Both the position numbers and the translations under genes were made by a program. From Candidatus Poseidonia sp. (lineage in GTDB: Archaea > Thermoplasmatota > Poseidoniia > Poseidoniales > Poseidoniaceae), in assembly GCA_016778305.1 (NCBI GenBank), contig JADHPT010000004.1:1-64000 (forward strand): a stretch of DNA of 64,000 nt, in the 5' to 3' direction. This document shows, piece after piece, positions 25,833-35,222 of the stretch; within the stretch, counting starts at the first letter, position 1; each line of letters opens with the position of its first letter. Under the pieces are notes generated by a model that did no database searches, had not been told where the DNA came from, and saw only the letters and a list, made by a program, of their open reading frames with translations.

Positions 25833-27128
25833 ATGCCTCGCTTGGGCACACACGGAACGGGGAGTCGTATGTCAGACGATGCAAAGTTATCAGCACGTCG
25901 CGTTCGACTCAAATTAGCCCTTGAGGAATTAAGGGAAATGAAAGGCTTTGGAACCGAATTGGTCAGCCTCATCATACCTCCTGACCGCCAGATTTCTGAC
26001 GCCCGTTCGATGCTTCAAAATGAACACGGGCAAGCGGCCAATATCAAGTCAAAGGGAACTCGGAAAAACGTTCAAGGTGCGATCGATTCAGCCATATCCA
26101 CCCTCAACCGCTTCAAGACCCCTGGGGAACACGGGCTGGCTATTTTTGTAGGTTCAATCATCATCGGAAACAACAGAAACCGAATGGTAAGCATCGTGAT
26201 TGAAGAACCACCGCAAGCACTCATCTCCTTCCGTTACCGATGCGATTCACGCTTCGAACTGACTCAACTGGAAGAGATGCTCATCGACAAGAAATCATAC
26301 GGGCTTTTTGTGATTGACCGCTCTGAGGCAGCCTACGGCATCGCAACTGGAAAACGAATCCATGTTCAAGAGCATCTTGTTTCCAACATCATGGGCAAGC
26401 ACAGGCAAGGTGGGCAATCAGCGCAACGATTCGAACGATTGATCGAAGAGGCTGCTCATAATTTTTTCAAGCGTGCAACCGAACATGCGAGTTCTTACTG
26501 GCTTCCTCATCTTGAAAACATTCAGGCCATCATCATTGGTGGACCTGGAGCGACCAAAGATTTCGTTGTCAAGAATGACTATTTCCATCATGAAGTTCAT
26601 AAGAAAATCGCAAAAACCCATTTTGATGTTGGCTACTCAAATGAATCAGGAGTCCGAGAACTCGTGGACAACGCAGGATCATTGATGGGTGAAATTGAAC
26701 TCGATGCTGAACGTCAAATGATGAACATGTTTTTGCAAGAACTGATCAAAAGCCATCCGAAAGCGACCTACGGTGAGATGATGATTAACAATGCCCTTGA
26801 ACAAGGCGCAGTTGACACGCTCCTCATCTCCGAAGGCCTCAGGGGAAATAACGTACAACTACAGTGTAAAAAATGCTCGAACGGTATTGAAAACAAATGG
26901 ATAGTTCGCTTGCAGCGTGATGATGAATTGCCGTCATGCCCTGAGTGTTCCGCAAGTGGAGACGCCATCAAAGAACTCGCCAGTCATTCCATGATCGATT
27001 CCTTGACATCTGCTGCCGAAGAAAGTAATACTGGCGTGGTTTACATTTCAGTTGACACCGAAGAAGGTGCTCAACTCATGGAAGGCTTTGGTGGACTTGC
27101 TGCCATTTTGCGCTACCCAATGATGTGA
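25833..27128 (+). CDS. prf1: Peptide chain release factor aRF1
   Basis: A 431-residue class I release factor. The stop-codon recognition motif NIKS occurs in ANIKSKGTRKNVQGAI, and the catalytic GGQ in KHRQGGQSAQRFERL; the C-terminal domain has two CxxC pairs (CKKCSNG and CPECSAS). It reads all three stop codons and triggers peptide release. ATG 25833 has GGAGAGGG just upstream; ATG 25869 is an alternative that matches typical N-termini better. Its presence with intact motifs matters for judging the in-frame TGA at 4343. Confidence 0.94.
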   Translation: MPRLGTHGTGSRMSDDAKLSARRVRLKLALEELREMKGFGTELVSLIIPPDRQISDARSMLQNEHGQAANIKSKGTRKNVQGAIDSAISTLNRFKTPGEHGLAIFVGSIIIGNNRNRMVSIVIEEPPQALISFRYRCDSRFELTQLEEMLIDKKSYGLFVIDRSEAAYGIATGKRIHVQEHLVSNIMGKHRQGGQSAQRFERLIEEAAHNFFKRATEHASSYWLPHLENIQAIIIGGPGATKDFVVKNDYFHHEVHKKIAKTHFDVGYSNESGVRELVDNAGSLMGEIELDAERQMMNMFLQELIKSHPKATYGEMMINNALEQGAVDTLLISEGLRGNNVQLQCKKCSNGIENKWIVRLQRDDELPSCPECSASGDAIKELASHSMIDSLTSAAEESNTGVVYISVDTEEGAQLMEGFGGLAAILRYPMM

Positions 27129-27137
27129 GGAATGAGC

Positions 27138-28892
27138 ATGGAGTTGTTGAAGCAGCAAATCTTGCCACTCGTTGAACAGGCAATAAACGCCCTTGGAGCA
27201 ACGGATCTGCCAGTTGCGAGCATGCTTCAACCAGCGCGTGAACTCGACCAGGGAGACCTTACACTCCCGTGTTTTCCATTCGCGAAAGCTTTCAAAATGT
27301 CTCCAGTTGCGATTGCAGAATCATTGGCATCAAGCATCCCAGAGCACGTATCTCTTAGCGATGTCACGGCCATCAATGGCTACCTCAACTTTCGTGTTTC
27401 ACCTCAGTGGCTTGCATCCCAACTCCTTCGAGGTGCCATGGACACCACCCATGAAGTTTCACAACGCTCCGTACTCATTGAACACACTTCGGCCAATCCC
27501 AACGGCCCCTTCCACGTCGGTCGTGCACGGAATGCAATTTTGGGAGACACCTTGGTCCGCTTGCACCGTTTGTGGGGCCACGAGGTGACGGCAGAATACT
27601 ACGTTGATGACATGGGAAAACAAGTCGCAGTTCTCGCCTGGGCCTTGGAGCACCTGAGCCACTCCGATGTCGAGTCACTCCTTCGTGGCCGTGAAGCATC
27701 CAATCCAACTTGGGAAGGGAAAGCCGACCATCAACGCGTTCGCTGGTATCAGGCTGCACAAAAACTCCGTCAAGATGAGGAAGAAGCCCCGGCGATTGAG
27801 AAAGCCATTGGAGAACTTGTCCATGCGAGTGAAAACGGTGATGAAGGTGTTCTTCAGGCCTTTGAAGACGCCTATCAGCCTGTATTGGATGGAATGTTGG
27901 AAACCCTTGGACGATTGGGCATTCAATTTGACAGGTTTACGAAAGAATCACGCTTTGTCACCAATGGAGACGTCACTGCCTTGATGGATGAACTCGGTGC
28001 ATTGGAGATCAACGGTGTGGCAGATAACGGAGCACAATACCTTGACCTCGGTGCGAGGGGATTGAAAGGAAAAACTGAGTTCTTTTACCGACGAGGAGAC
28101 GGTTCCTCCCTTTATGCTACCCGAGATATTGCTTACCATCGCTGGAAGTGGAGCATGAGCAATGAACTCATCAACGTGCTTGGCGAAGATCATAAATTGC
28201 AGGCACAGCAAGTCGGATTGACACTTGAGGAATTGGGCCAAGAACGACCCGAGGTCGTGTTTTATTCATTCATTAAATTACCAGACGGTAAGATGTCCAC
28301 ACGACAGGGAAATGTGGTATTTATGGACGACCTCCTTGAAGAGGCAAAGGCACAAGCAGCCAAGGTAGTTTCAGAATTACGCCCCGACTATGAACAAGAA
28401 ATCATCCACCAAATTGCTGAAGCCGTTGGCACCTCTGCAGTCCGATTCAACATCATTAACGTCAGCCCTGAGAAAGGATTCTCATTCCGCTGGGAAGACG
28501 CCTTGAGTTTTGAATCAGGTTCTGCTCCATTCATCATGTACAGCCACACGAGAGCCTATTCCATCCACCGAAGGGTGTCCGCCCTCCAGTCTTCAAGCGT
28601 GCGTGAGGACCTGATGATTCCAGACGAACTCCCTCAAGGTCTCGTGGACCTGCTACGAATACTTGGACGCCATAATGATTGTTTGCGAAAGGTCGTTCAC
28701 GAGCATCGCCCTCACCTCTTTGCGGAGCAATTACTCCACCTTGCCAACGGTTACAATGCATTTTACCGAGACTGCTACATCATCGATGAAGGAGAAGTGA
28801 ATCAATTCTTCTACCAAATCTCTGAACTGGCTCGTAACGTCCTACGGAAAGGCATGGTAGGATTGGGCATCGTTCCACTTGAATCGATGTGA
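27138..28892 (+). CDS. argS: Arginyl-tRNA synthetase
   Basis: A class I synthetase of about 584 residues charging tRNA-Arg. The HIGH-type motif is NPNGPFHVGRARNAILGD and the KMSKS-type motif is KLPDGKMSTRQGNV. The C-terminal DALRD anticodon-binding domain includes the conserved NDCLRKV and HLANGYNAFYRDC. ATG 27138 is preferred because GAGGA ends about 6 nt before it; ATG 27132 is too close to that site. It follows aRF1 by a few bases and is probably co-transcribed with it. It meets the NOG1 gene end-to-end. Confidence 0.95.
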   Translation: MELLKQQILPLVEQAINALGATDLPVASMLQPARELDQGDLTLPCFPFAKAFKMSPVAIAESLASSIPEHVSLSDVTAINGYLNFRVSPQWLASQLLRGAMDTTHEVSQRSVLIEHTSANPNGPFHVGRARNAILGDTLVRLHRLWGHEVTAEYYVDDMGKQVAVLAWALEHLSHSDVESLLRGREASNPTWEGKADHQRVRWYQAAQKLRQDEEEAPAIEKAIGELVHASENGDEGVLQAFEDAYQPVLDGMLETLGRLGIQFDRFTKESRFVTNGDVTALMDELGALEINGVADNGAQYLDLGARGLKGKTEFFYRRGDGSSLYATRDIAYHRWKWSMSNELINVLGEDHKLQAQQVGLTLEELGQERPEVVFYSFIKLPDGKMSTRQGNVVFMDDLLEEAKAQAAKVVSELRPDYEQEIIHQIAEAVGTSAVRFNIINVSPEKGFSFRWEDALSFESGSAPFIMYSHTRAYSIHRRVSALQSSSVREDLMIPDELPQGLVDLLRILGRHNDCLRKVVHEHRPHLFAEQLLHLANGYNAFYRDCYIIDEGEVNQFFYQISELARNVLRKGMVGLGIVPLESM

Positions 28893-30008
28893 TCATTGGT
28901 CGCTTCGATACCAGCCCTCTGGCAATTCCATCGGGTCATTTGGCCGAGCAGCCTTGACTTTTCGGACGATTTCGAGCCGCATGGCATCCAAGCCCACTTC
29001 TTCCGTAGCCGAAAGACATGTCCGCCCTTTGTGATCCTGAAGGAGGGGTAAATGAGGCTCTCCTTCCGAACCATTGGCCCGCCAATCGGCCTCAGCCTCA
29101 CGAACAGGATCCCACATTTCTGGAAGCGGATCCAATAAATCTGCTTTGGAAGAGACGATCATCAATTCAGTTTCTGGAAGCAACGTTTCTACTTCTTTGA
29201 GAAGATTCATCTGTTCCTCAAAGGGAGTGCCACAAGATTCACTTTCATCAACGAGGAAGAGAACCAAGGATCCAACGTGTTCGAGAGCGGCGATTGCCTG
29301 CATTTCGATATCGTTTCGCTTATCCATTGGTCGGTCGAGCAAACCTGGTGTGTCCACCAGCTGGTATTGAAGACGGCGATGCGTGAAATGGCCAACGTGG
29401 ATTTGCTTGGTCGTAAAGGGATAGTGATTGACTTCCATATTACCGGTACTTAATGCGGAGATAAAGGCGGATTTCCCTACGTTGGGAGCACCACAAACGA
29501 CGACGCAGGGTAGCACTTGGTCGATTTTAGGAAGGCGTTTGAGGATTTCACGAGTTTCACTGAGCCACGTGAGTGAAGGTCCGACCTGTCGCATGATGGA
29601 AGAAATACGACCGTAGGCTTCACGTCGTGCATCATGCATTAATTCGGTTCGGCCTGTTCGAATGATTTTCTTGGCATTCTGCGAAGCGATCCGCTGAACA
29701 TGTTTTGCAGCCCACTGGAGTGTTGCCAGATGCTTTCTGTAGTCGTCACAGCCAACACAAGCGTCGATCATGGCAACGTCAAAAAGAGGAGATTGATCGA
29801 GGGACGGCCATGCATTCACCAGTTCGGTGAACTCAGTGGCGATGATATCAGCCGCGGTTTGTACCATTCGAGTCATTTGCTTGCGTACGCGGAAGATACG
29901 GTCGGAATCGTCGACCCTGTCTGCCGCCTTCTTTGCTCGGGAGAAGGCTTTGTCGAGCACTTCGTCCTCCAAAAGAACGGTACTCAACGTTCGCCACGAG
30001 ACTTTCAT
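28893..30008 (-). CDS. NOG1-type GTPase
   Basis: A 371-residue GTPase of the Obg/NOG1 class, involved in large ribosomal subunit assembly. A long N-terminal helical domain is followed by the G domain: G1 VVCGAPNVGKSAFISAL, G2 in NHYPFTTKQIHVGHF, G3 LVDTPGLLDRP and G4 VSSKADLL. ATG 30008 is used because GGGG lies 6 nt upstream; the frame reaches 30041. The gene is convergent with argS and divergent from the 147-residue protein, whose leader contains nested hairpins. Confidence 0.9.
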   Translation of the reverse strand: MKVSWRTLSTVLLEDEVLDKAFSRAKKAADRVDDSDRIFRVRKQMTRMVQTAADIIATEFTELVNAWPSLDQSPLFDVAMIDACVGCDDYRKHLATLQWAAKHVQRIASQNAKKIIRTGRTELMHDARREAYGRISSIMRQVGPSLTWLSETREILKRLPKIDQVLPCVVVCGAPNVGKSAFISALSTGNMEVNHYPFTTKQIHVGHFTHRRLQYQLVDTPGLLDRPMDKRNDIEMQAIAALEHVGSLVLFLVDESESCGTPFEEQMNLLKEVETLLPETELMIVSSKADLLDPLPEMWDPVREAEADWRANGSEGEPHLPLLQDHKGRTCLSATEEVGLDAMRLEIVRKVKAARPNDPMELPEGWYRSDQ

Positions 30009-30068
30009 GCGCTTCCCCTGTCCGAGGGGCGTTGCCCACACTTGATGAACTCACCCGTAGAAAACAGC

Positions 30069-30115
30069 CTTGCCACACCAAAGGCGAGGTTCAAGTAGCC
30101 TCGCCAACAGGCAAG
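30069..30115 (+). promoter_or_regulatory. Nested hairpin in the leader of the 147-residue protein gene
   Basis: An outer stem CTTGCC (30069-30074) with GGCAAG (30110-30115) encloses an inner stem GGCGAGG (30083-30089) with CCTCGCC (30099-30105). The structure ends 3 nt before the ATG at 30119 and there is no Shine-Dalgarno sequence. If transcribed it could mask the start codon. Confidence 0.4.
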
Positions 30116-30118
30116 TTC

Positions 30119-30562
30119 ATGGCGAAGAAGAAGCAAGGTGTTGAACTCCCCAGTTGGGCCAAGTCAATGTGGGAAGAGATGGGCTCTCCCGAACTCGAAG
30201 GCATCGATTCGGTCTACAATGGCGACCTTCTTGAACGCCGGCAAGGACTGCGTCGTGACGACTTCATTGAAATTCACATGAATGTTCAAGCATTTTCAAA
30301 TCCCGAAGACGCCTTCATTCGTGGTCGACTGCTATCGAGTGGAAAAAGTAGTTTGGAGATTCTTGGAGATGATGGAAAATGTCACTTCATCGCACGGGAG
30401 ATCATCGTTCGAATGGTCCTTGTTGCTCATACTCGTCCTGCCTACATCGACGATAAGGAATTGCTCGCATTTGAGCGTGAAGATATGAAGCGACGCTCAA
30501 AACTTCACGAGAAGGTCGAAAAAGAAACGACTGGAAACGACGATTCTCACCTTTGGGGTTGA
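30119..30562 (+). CDS. Protein of unknown function (147 aa), possible small beta-barrel core
   Basis: I do not recognise the family. The basic N-terminus (MAKKKQGVELPSWAKSMWEE) leads to a middle with alternating strands: FIRGRLLSSGKSSLEILGDD, then KCHFIAREIIVRMVLVAHTR. That run resembles an Sm- or OB-like barrel, which is only a guess. The C-terminus is a charged helix (EDMKRRSKLHEKVEKET). There is no membrane segment. ATG 30119 begins the lysine-rich N-terminus; upstream frame is open but looks non-coding. The gene is followed 4 nt later by the carbinolamine dehydratase. Confidence 0.65.
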   Translation: MAKKKQGVELPSWAKSMWEEMGSPELEGIDSVYNGDLLERRQGLRRDDFIEIHMNVQAFSNPEDAFIRGRLLSSGKSSLEILGDDGKCHFIAREIIVRMVLVAHTRPAYIDDKELLAFEREDMKRRSKLHEKVEKETTGNDDSHLWG

Positions 30563-30566
30563 GACT

Positions 30567-30815
30567 TTGACCATCCCTGATGGATGGGCAGTGGTCGAGG
30601 AGCGGCTCATGAGAGCCTACGAATTCGAAGACTTTGCCCAAGCCAAATCCTTCATCGATGAAGTATCAAAGATTTGCGAACGTCAAAACCATCACGCAGA
30701 ACTTCATTTTGGTTGGGGATACGCAATTGTAGAATGCTTCACACACGACCAAAATGCCATCACGGATCTCGATTACACTCTTGCAGCATCCATTAACGAG
30801 GTGGTCGCTCCGTGA
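30567..30815 (+). CDS. Pterin-4a-carbinolamine dehydratase (PCD/DCoH)
   Basis: An 82-residue protein with the PCD active-site set: the two histidines in QNHHAELHFGWG, then a third in VECFTHDQNAITDLDYTLA. PCD dehydrates 4a-hydroxytetrahydropterin after aromatic hydroxylation; archaeal members may serve molybdopterin or other pterins. The start appears to be TTG at 30567, and the stop overlaps the GTG of the ferredoxin gene (30812), implying coupled translation. No aromatic hydroxylase is in the window. Confidence 0.85.
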   Translation: MTIPDGWAVVEERLMRAYEFEDFAQAKSFIDEVSKICERQNHHAELHFGWGYAIVECFTHDQNAITDLDYTLAASINEVVAP

Positions 30816-31153
30816 CACGGGACCCAAAAGGGCGGACTACTCCCGGTTTTGAGCGACACGCATTCATTTGCGGACATACCCGTGCAGAGGGCGCAGCCCG
30901 TCCTTCGTGCGAACCAAAGGGGAGCATCGATCTCATGAGATCGTTGAAAATGAGCATTCGAGAGGCTGGCATCAAACATGTGCGTGTTCAGAAATCTGGA
31001 TGTCTTGACCATTGTGAGTACGGACCTACTTGCGTTGTATATCCCGAAGGAACATGGTACGGATTAACAGATGCTGATAATATAGAGGCGCTTCTCCACC
31101 ATTTGAAAACAGGTGAAGTCGACGAAACGATGACCCTCAAAATGGATGACTGA
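30812..31153 (+). CDS. Thioredoxin-like [2Fe-2S] ferredoxin
   Basis: A 113-residue protein of the (2Fe-2S) thioredoxin-like ferredoxin group. The cluster cysteines are spread as FICGHTRAEG, ARPSC, and VQKSGCLDHCEYGPTCVVYP, with the conserved end of the domain GTWYGLTD. It would be an electron carrier for an unknown enzyme. The GTG start overlaps the carbinolamine dehydratase stop by 4 bp, suggesting shared expression. It converges on aIF2-beta. Confidence 0.82.
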   Translation: MTRDPKGRTTPGFERHAFICGHTRAEGAARPSCEPKGSIDLMRSLKMSIREAGIKHVRVQKSGCLDHCEYGPTCVVYPEGTWYGLTDADNIEALLHHLKTGEVDETMTLKMDD

Positions 31154-31154
31154 A

Positions 31155-31565
31155 TCAAAGCTTGACCGGGCGGGTAGCACCGCAAGCCTGGCACTTGAGC
31201 AGGGTGGTTCTGTCCTGCTTGATGAAATGCGTATCGGGTGCCGAGCATTGACTGCATTTGATGTAGGTGTTCACGTAATTCGCAATGGTCCCCTTGATAC
31301 GCTTTGGAGGGATTCGCCCTTTGAACCTGGCTCGTGGCCCATCACGGGAACCAGACGTTCCCAATTCGTTGAGAATGTACTGATAAACGTGATTTTCATC
31401 ACGATCCATCATTGAAACAACTTCATTGAAATTACGAAAAATCGTGTTTGAACCCTCAATTAGAATCTGAGGTGTTGGCAAACGCCACCGTGAGCGAGAA
31501 GAAATCTCTTCAGGGATATTGTCCCTCGCTCGGTCAAGAAGTGACTCATACTCGAAGTCGGCCAT
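31155..31565 (-). CDS. eif2b: Translation initiation factor aIF2 subunit beta
   Basis: A 136-residue protein starting MADFEYESLLDRARDNIPEE. The aIF2-beta core is present: LIEGSNTIFRNFNEVVSMMD, the IKGTIANYVNTYIKCSQC domain and a C-terminal zinc ribbon (CSQC, then CQACGATRPV). It belongs to the heterotrimer that brings initiator tRNA to the ribosome. ATG 31565 is preferred to 31580. The gene diverges from the GfcR-like regulator. Confidence 0.92.
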   Translation of the reverse strand: MADFEYESLLDRARDNIPEEISSRSRWRLPTPQILIEGSNTIFRNFNEVVSMMDRDENHVYQYILNELGTSGSRDGPRARFKGRIPPKRIKGTIANYVNTYIKCSQCSAPDTHFIKQDRTTLLKCQACGATRPVKL

Positions 31566-31663
31566 GATACTCGCCCCCAATGCCCACCTTCAAGACTTTC
31601 GCATGAGCAAGCCCAAACAGGAAAGCATTCATGTGGGGTCATCGGCACGAGGGAATGAACACC

Positions 31664-32248
31664 ATGGTCTTGAGCATTGAAGAACTGAAGGTCCTTGCAG
31701 CAAACCTCCGCAAGGAGGGGTTGAACACGCAGCAAATTGCGGATGAATTGTCACTCTCACAGGACACGATTACTTGGCTCCTAACGGGAACTGGTGACCA
31801 AGACCGCCCCACTGACGTTCGTATCGGCTGGAGGACATTGGGTGTTCGCCCAAATCGTCTTGCCTCGATTGGTGCAATTATGGCAGACGTTGCTGATGAA
31901 GAAATTGGATTTGATAATGTTGACACCGTCGTTGGAATCTCGATCAACGGCATCGCCTTCGCCTACGAGGTCGCACGAAGTCTAGAATCTGACATGACGG
32001 TCTTCCGAACCACAGACGGTGGCGACGGAAGCGGTTCACTCTCCAACAAATACGGCCAAGTGGCTGGAAAACGTGTCATCATCATTGACGATGTTCTCTC
32101 ATCGGGCGTAACCATGTCGAAAACCATTGATTCCATACGCGAAGCTGGCGGAGAAGTCGTACTCGCCATCGTATTGGTAAACAAAACAACTCGAAATGAA
32201 ATCGAGGATGTACCGTTGCGTGGATTAATTCGTGCCGTAGCCGTTTGA
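31664..32248 (+). CDS. GfcR-like regulator: HTH plus phosphoribosyltransferase domain
   Basis: A 194-residue protein. An N-terminal helix-turn-helix (GLNTQQIADELSLSQDTITW) precedes a type I phosphoribosyltransferase domain with the PRPP loop VIIIDDVLSSGVTMSKTI and a VVGISINGIAFA substrate loop. This is the layout of archaeal GfcR regulators, earlier annotated as orotate phosphoribosyltransferase-like, which act as transcription factors that bind a sugar or nucleotide ligand. ATG 31664 lies about 10 nt after GAGGG; ATG 31655 is too close to it. LysRS follows after 9 nt. Confidence 0.85.
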   Translation: MVLSIEELKVLAANLRKEGLNTQQIADELSLSQDTITWLLTGTGDQDRPTDVRIGWRTLGVRPNRLASIGAIMADVADEEIGFDNVDTVVGISINGIAFAYEVARSLESDMTVFRTTDGGDGSGSLSNKYGQVAGKRVIIIDDVLSSGVTMSKTIDSIREAGGEVVLAIVLVNKTTRNEIEDVPLRGLIRAVAV

Positions 32249-32257
32249 GGTGGATGC

Positions 32258-33859
32258 ATGCATTGGACAGACGTAATGGCAGAACGTCTTGCTCAACAGG
32301 GTCAAGAGCACATCATTGCAACCGGCATTACGCCGAGTGGTGAATTTCACATTGGACATTTGCGCGAAATCTTAACCGGAGACATGATCACTCGTGCTGC
32401 CAACAAAGCGGGCCTCAAGGCAGAACTTGTTTTTGTCGTTGACAATGCAGACCCGTTGAGAAAAGTATACCCCTTTTTGGACGAATCCTATCGGGAATTC
32501 ATCGGGCAACAACTCGGTGCCATTCCAGCACCTGATTCTGAAGGCAAACCCGATTGGATTCGCTTTGAACAAGAAGGTTGGACATACGGAGACCATTTCC
32601 TTACGCCGTTCCTTGATGCCCTGAAGCAAATTGGCGTTGAACCGAGGTTGATTCCGAACTTAGAAGCCTACAGGAGCGGGATGTTTGCGGATGCAACAAA
32701 GCGGTGTTGCGATGACATTGAGACCGTCAAAGAAATCATTGAACGCGTGTCAAGCCGGGAATTGCCTGAGGGATGGTTTCCCTGGCAACCATTGAACTCG
32801 AAGAAATCCTTAGACGGCGTCACGGTTACTGGTTATGATTATCCCTTGGTACATTGGAAGGATGAACACGGCGAACATGGCTCATCGAATATCATCAAAG
32901 GAGAGGGGAAATTGCCCTGGCGGCTCGACTGGCCTGCAAAATGGGGCCATAATGGTGTGACCTGCGAACCCTTTGGCAAAGATCATGGCGCCAGCGGAGG
33001 TTCCTACGATACTGGAAAGGAATTGTCGGTGTTCATGGGTCATGCTCCACCGCTCCCACTTACCTACGAATGGATCAGTCTTCGAGGTCAAGGTGCGATG
33101 TCTTCCTCAACGGGAAATACCGTTGGACCCATTGAGGCATTGGAATTAGTACCTCCACAAATCTTGCGCTTTTTGATTGCAAATTCCAAGCCAAATAAGG
33201 CTATAGAATTTGACACTGGCATGGGGCTGGTCAATTTAGCCGACGAATATGAGCGGTTGTGTTCAAGGGATTTTGAGACTGAGCTAGATGATGAATCAAA
33301 GAGTCGCCGACAACGTGTTCAAATTGAAGATGCACAGGCTGCACTTCGCCTCTCAATGATCTCAGAAGAGGATTCAAACGAAGCAACCGCTGTTAGCTTC
33401 CGCCACCTCGCTCTGCTCGCTCAAATCAAAGATGATGACGAAGCCGTTTGGGAGAGTCTGCGGGGGTCCGGAGCGATTGAATCACCTACATCCCTTCTAC
33501 GGGACCGTTTGGCGCGAATGCGTGCTTGGATCAAATCATCGCATTTCCCTGAAGATATGCGCATTCAAATCATGACCGAACCGAACCAAGATGCAATCGA
33601 ACGTCTTGAGAAACATCAACGAGACCTTCTCCCAGTACTCCTCGCGTGCTTTGAAGACGCACCGTGGGATGTCTCGGGCATTACGGCAGCTATCAAATCC
33701 GTTGCTGAACAGGCGGAAGCCCCCATGAAAGATGTCTATCGAACATGTTATGCAGTATTTATGGGAGCTGAACGTGGACCCAGACTGGCGCCGATTCTTT
33801 GCAATTGTGACCAGGAGGTCATCTGCCAATTGATCAGCAGATGTGTCTCCATGTCTTAG
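32258..33859 (+). CDS. lysK: Lysyl-tRNA synthetase, class I
   Basis: A 533-residue class I LysRS, the form typical of euryarchaea and unrelated to the class II enzyme. HIGH appears as TPSGEFHIGHLREI and KMSKS as GQGAMSSSTGNTVG. The cysteine/histidine-poor insertion and the helical C-terminal cap match the family. GAGGTGGAT sits just before the ATG at 32258. It follows the GfcR-like gene closely and probably shares its transcript. Confidence 0.94.
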   Translation: MHWTDVMAERLAQQGQEHIIATGITPSGEFHIGHLREILTGDMITRAANKAGLKAELVFVVDNADPLRKVYPFLDESYREFIGQQLGAIPAPDSEGKPDWIRFEQEGWTYGDHFLTPFLDALKQIGVEPRLIPNLEAYRSGMFADATKRCCDDIETVKEIIERVSSRELPEGWFPWQPLNSKKSLDGVTVTGYDYPLVHWKDEHGEHGSSNIIKGEGKLPWRLDWPAKWGHNGVTCEPFGKDHGASGGSYDTGKELSVFMGHAPPLPLTYEWISLRGQGAMSSSTGNTVGPIEALELVPPQILRFLIANSKPNKAIEFDTGMGLVNLADEYERLCSRDFETELDDESKSRRQRVQIEDAQAALRLSMISEEDSNEATAVSFRHLALLAQIKDDDEAVWESLRGSGAIESPTSLLRDRLARMRAWIKSSHFPEDMRIQIMTEPNQDAIERLEKHQRDLLPVLLACFEDAPWDVSGITAAIKSVAEQAEAPMKDVYRTCYAVFMGAERGPRLAPILCNCDQEVICQLISRCVSMS

Positions 33860-33953
33860 TGATTCATCCGAGTATTGAATACCGTTGTCAAACTGCACAA
33901 CTCAATCAATTTGAGACACACCCTTCAAAAAGAGTTACACGCCATGAGGAAAC

Positions 33954-35168
33954 ATGGGCGGCGTCTATTGTCCAACCTGTGAGGCAGGTGTGGAGGTTAC
34001 TGCCACATTTTGTCTCTCGTGCGGACACGACATGTCGGTCCAAGGGCCGATCACCGCCACGGGACACGATTTGAACCAACTCAAAGACGTGATTCGTGTT
34101 CGAGAAGATCTCTCAATGGCAGAGAAATTTGACATGATTGCTCAAATCGAAGACGGTGCCGACCCGATTGCTTTGGGCATTGCTGCTGCTGCGGATGATG
34201 GCGAAACAAGTATCGCTGGTGCGTTTGAGCAGCCTGAAATGAAGGTTGATGTTGCGCCTGAACTTCGACAGAAGAAATGGGGCGATGAAGCAGCAGATGC
34301 TGCCATTGTAGCAGCATTGGCCGAAACGAAACTGGCAGACTTGAAGAAAGCAGGCAGTTTTGATGCTGACGAGGAAACCTTCGTCGAAGCAATGGACGTC
34401 GGCCGAGATGCTACACTCCACTTGATTGAGGTCTCACTCGGCGCATCTACATCCACGAATGCTGCACTTAGCGATCTCCCCGTGATGCGTCCACCAACCA
34501 AGAGTTTCTGTCCAAAATGTGGCTCGGACATTCAAGCGAATACATTGCTCCAGTGGAAAAAATGGACAACGACCTCTCACACCCTACTGACGGTTCAACT
34601 GGAAGCTGCAATGAAGGCTTCACTCATGCATCTCGCCGCAACCTACCGAGATAAGATTCAAGATCTCAAAGACCAACTCGATGATGCAAAAAACAGCGGA
34701 GGAAAAGCCTTGCCTGTTGATGAAGAGCAATTGCGAAAGAAGCTTGAAAAAGAAATTCGCAAGGAACTCAAGGATGAACAAAACGACAGTCCAAAAACTG
34801 ACTCAAAAGGAAAGAAGGCAGCAGCTTCCAAGAGTACTGGCAAAGCGGCATCAACAACCTCCAAGCCAAAAAGCAAGCCAAAATCCGGCGGTCTCTTCGG
34901 TGCAAAAAAGCCCAAAAGGACCTACGAAGGCGAGCCTGGAGGAAAAGCAGAGTGGTTCCTTGATGAGGCACTTGACACTGTCTATGACCCTCATGGAACG
35001 GGTAAACCAATCAAAGGTGCTATGATTTTGGCCCGCTCATCGGATGGAAATGTTCGCGTACGCGACGTTATTCGCACATACGCCGTTGAAGGAGAAGACG
35101 GTATCTCGGAACTCGCATGGACGAGCCCTCTCACAAAGTATCTCATTGAGGCATTTGACGCCTGCTGA
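33954..35168 (+). CDS. Zinc-ribbon / coiled-coil protein of unknown function (404 aa)
   Basis: I do not recognise the whole protein. It starts with a zinc ribbon (YCPTCEAGVEV, then FCLSCGHDM) and has a second knuckle at about residue 190 (FCPKCGSDIQ). A charged coiled-coil stretch follows (YRDKIQDLKDQLDDAKNSGG), then a lysine/serine/alanine-rich linker resembling histone tails (STGKAASTTSKPKSKPKSGG) and a compact C-terminal domain with GKAEWFLDEALDTVYDPHGT. GAGG lies 4 nt before the ATG. It is cytoplasmic; the basic linker suggests nucleic-acid or membrane contact. It precedes the second RND gene. Confidence 0.7.
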   Translation: MGGVYCPTCEAGVEVTATFCLSCGHDMSVQGPITATGHDLNQLKDVIRVREDLSMAEKFDMIAQIEDGADPIALGIAAAADDGETSIAGAFEQPEMKVDVAPELRQKKWGDEAADAAIVAALAETKLADLKKAGSFDADEETFVEAMDVGRDATLHLIEVSLGASTSTNAALSDLPVMRPPTKSFCPKCGSDIQANTLLQWKKWTTTSHTLLTVQLEAAMKASLMHLAATYRDKIQDLKDQLDDAKNSGGKALPVDEEQLRKKLEKEIRKELKDEQNDSPKTDSKGKKAAASKSTGKAASTTSKPKSKPKSGGLFGAKKPKRTYEGEPGGKAEWFLDEALDTVYDPHGTGKPIKGAMILARSSDGNVRVRDVIRTYAVEGEDGISELAWTSPLTKYLIEAFDAC

Positions 35169-35222
35169 TATGGAAGTATTGGCTCACCGCGCCAAACTCT
35201 TCTTGACCCACCCCCACCTGCA

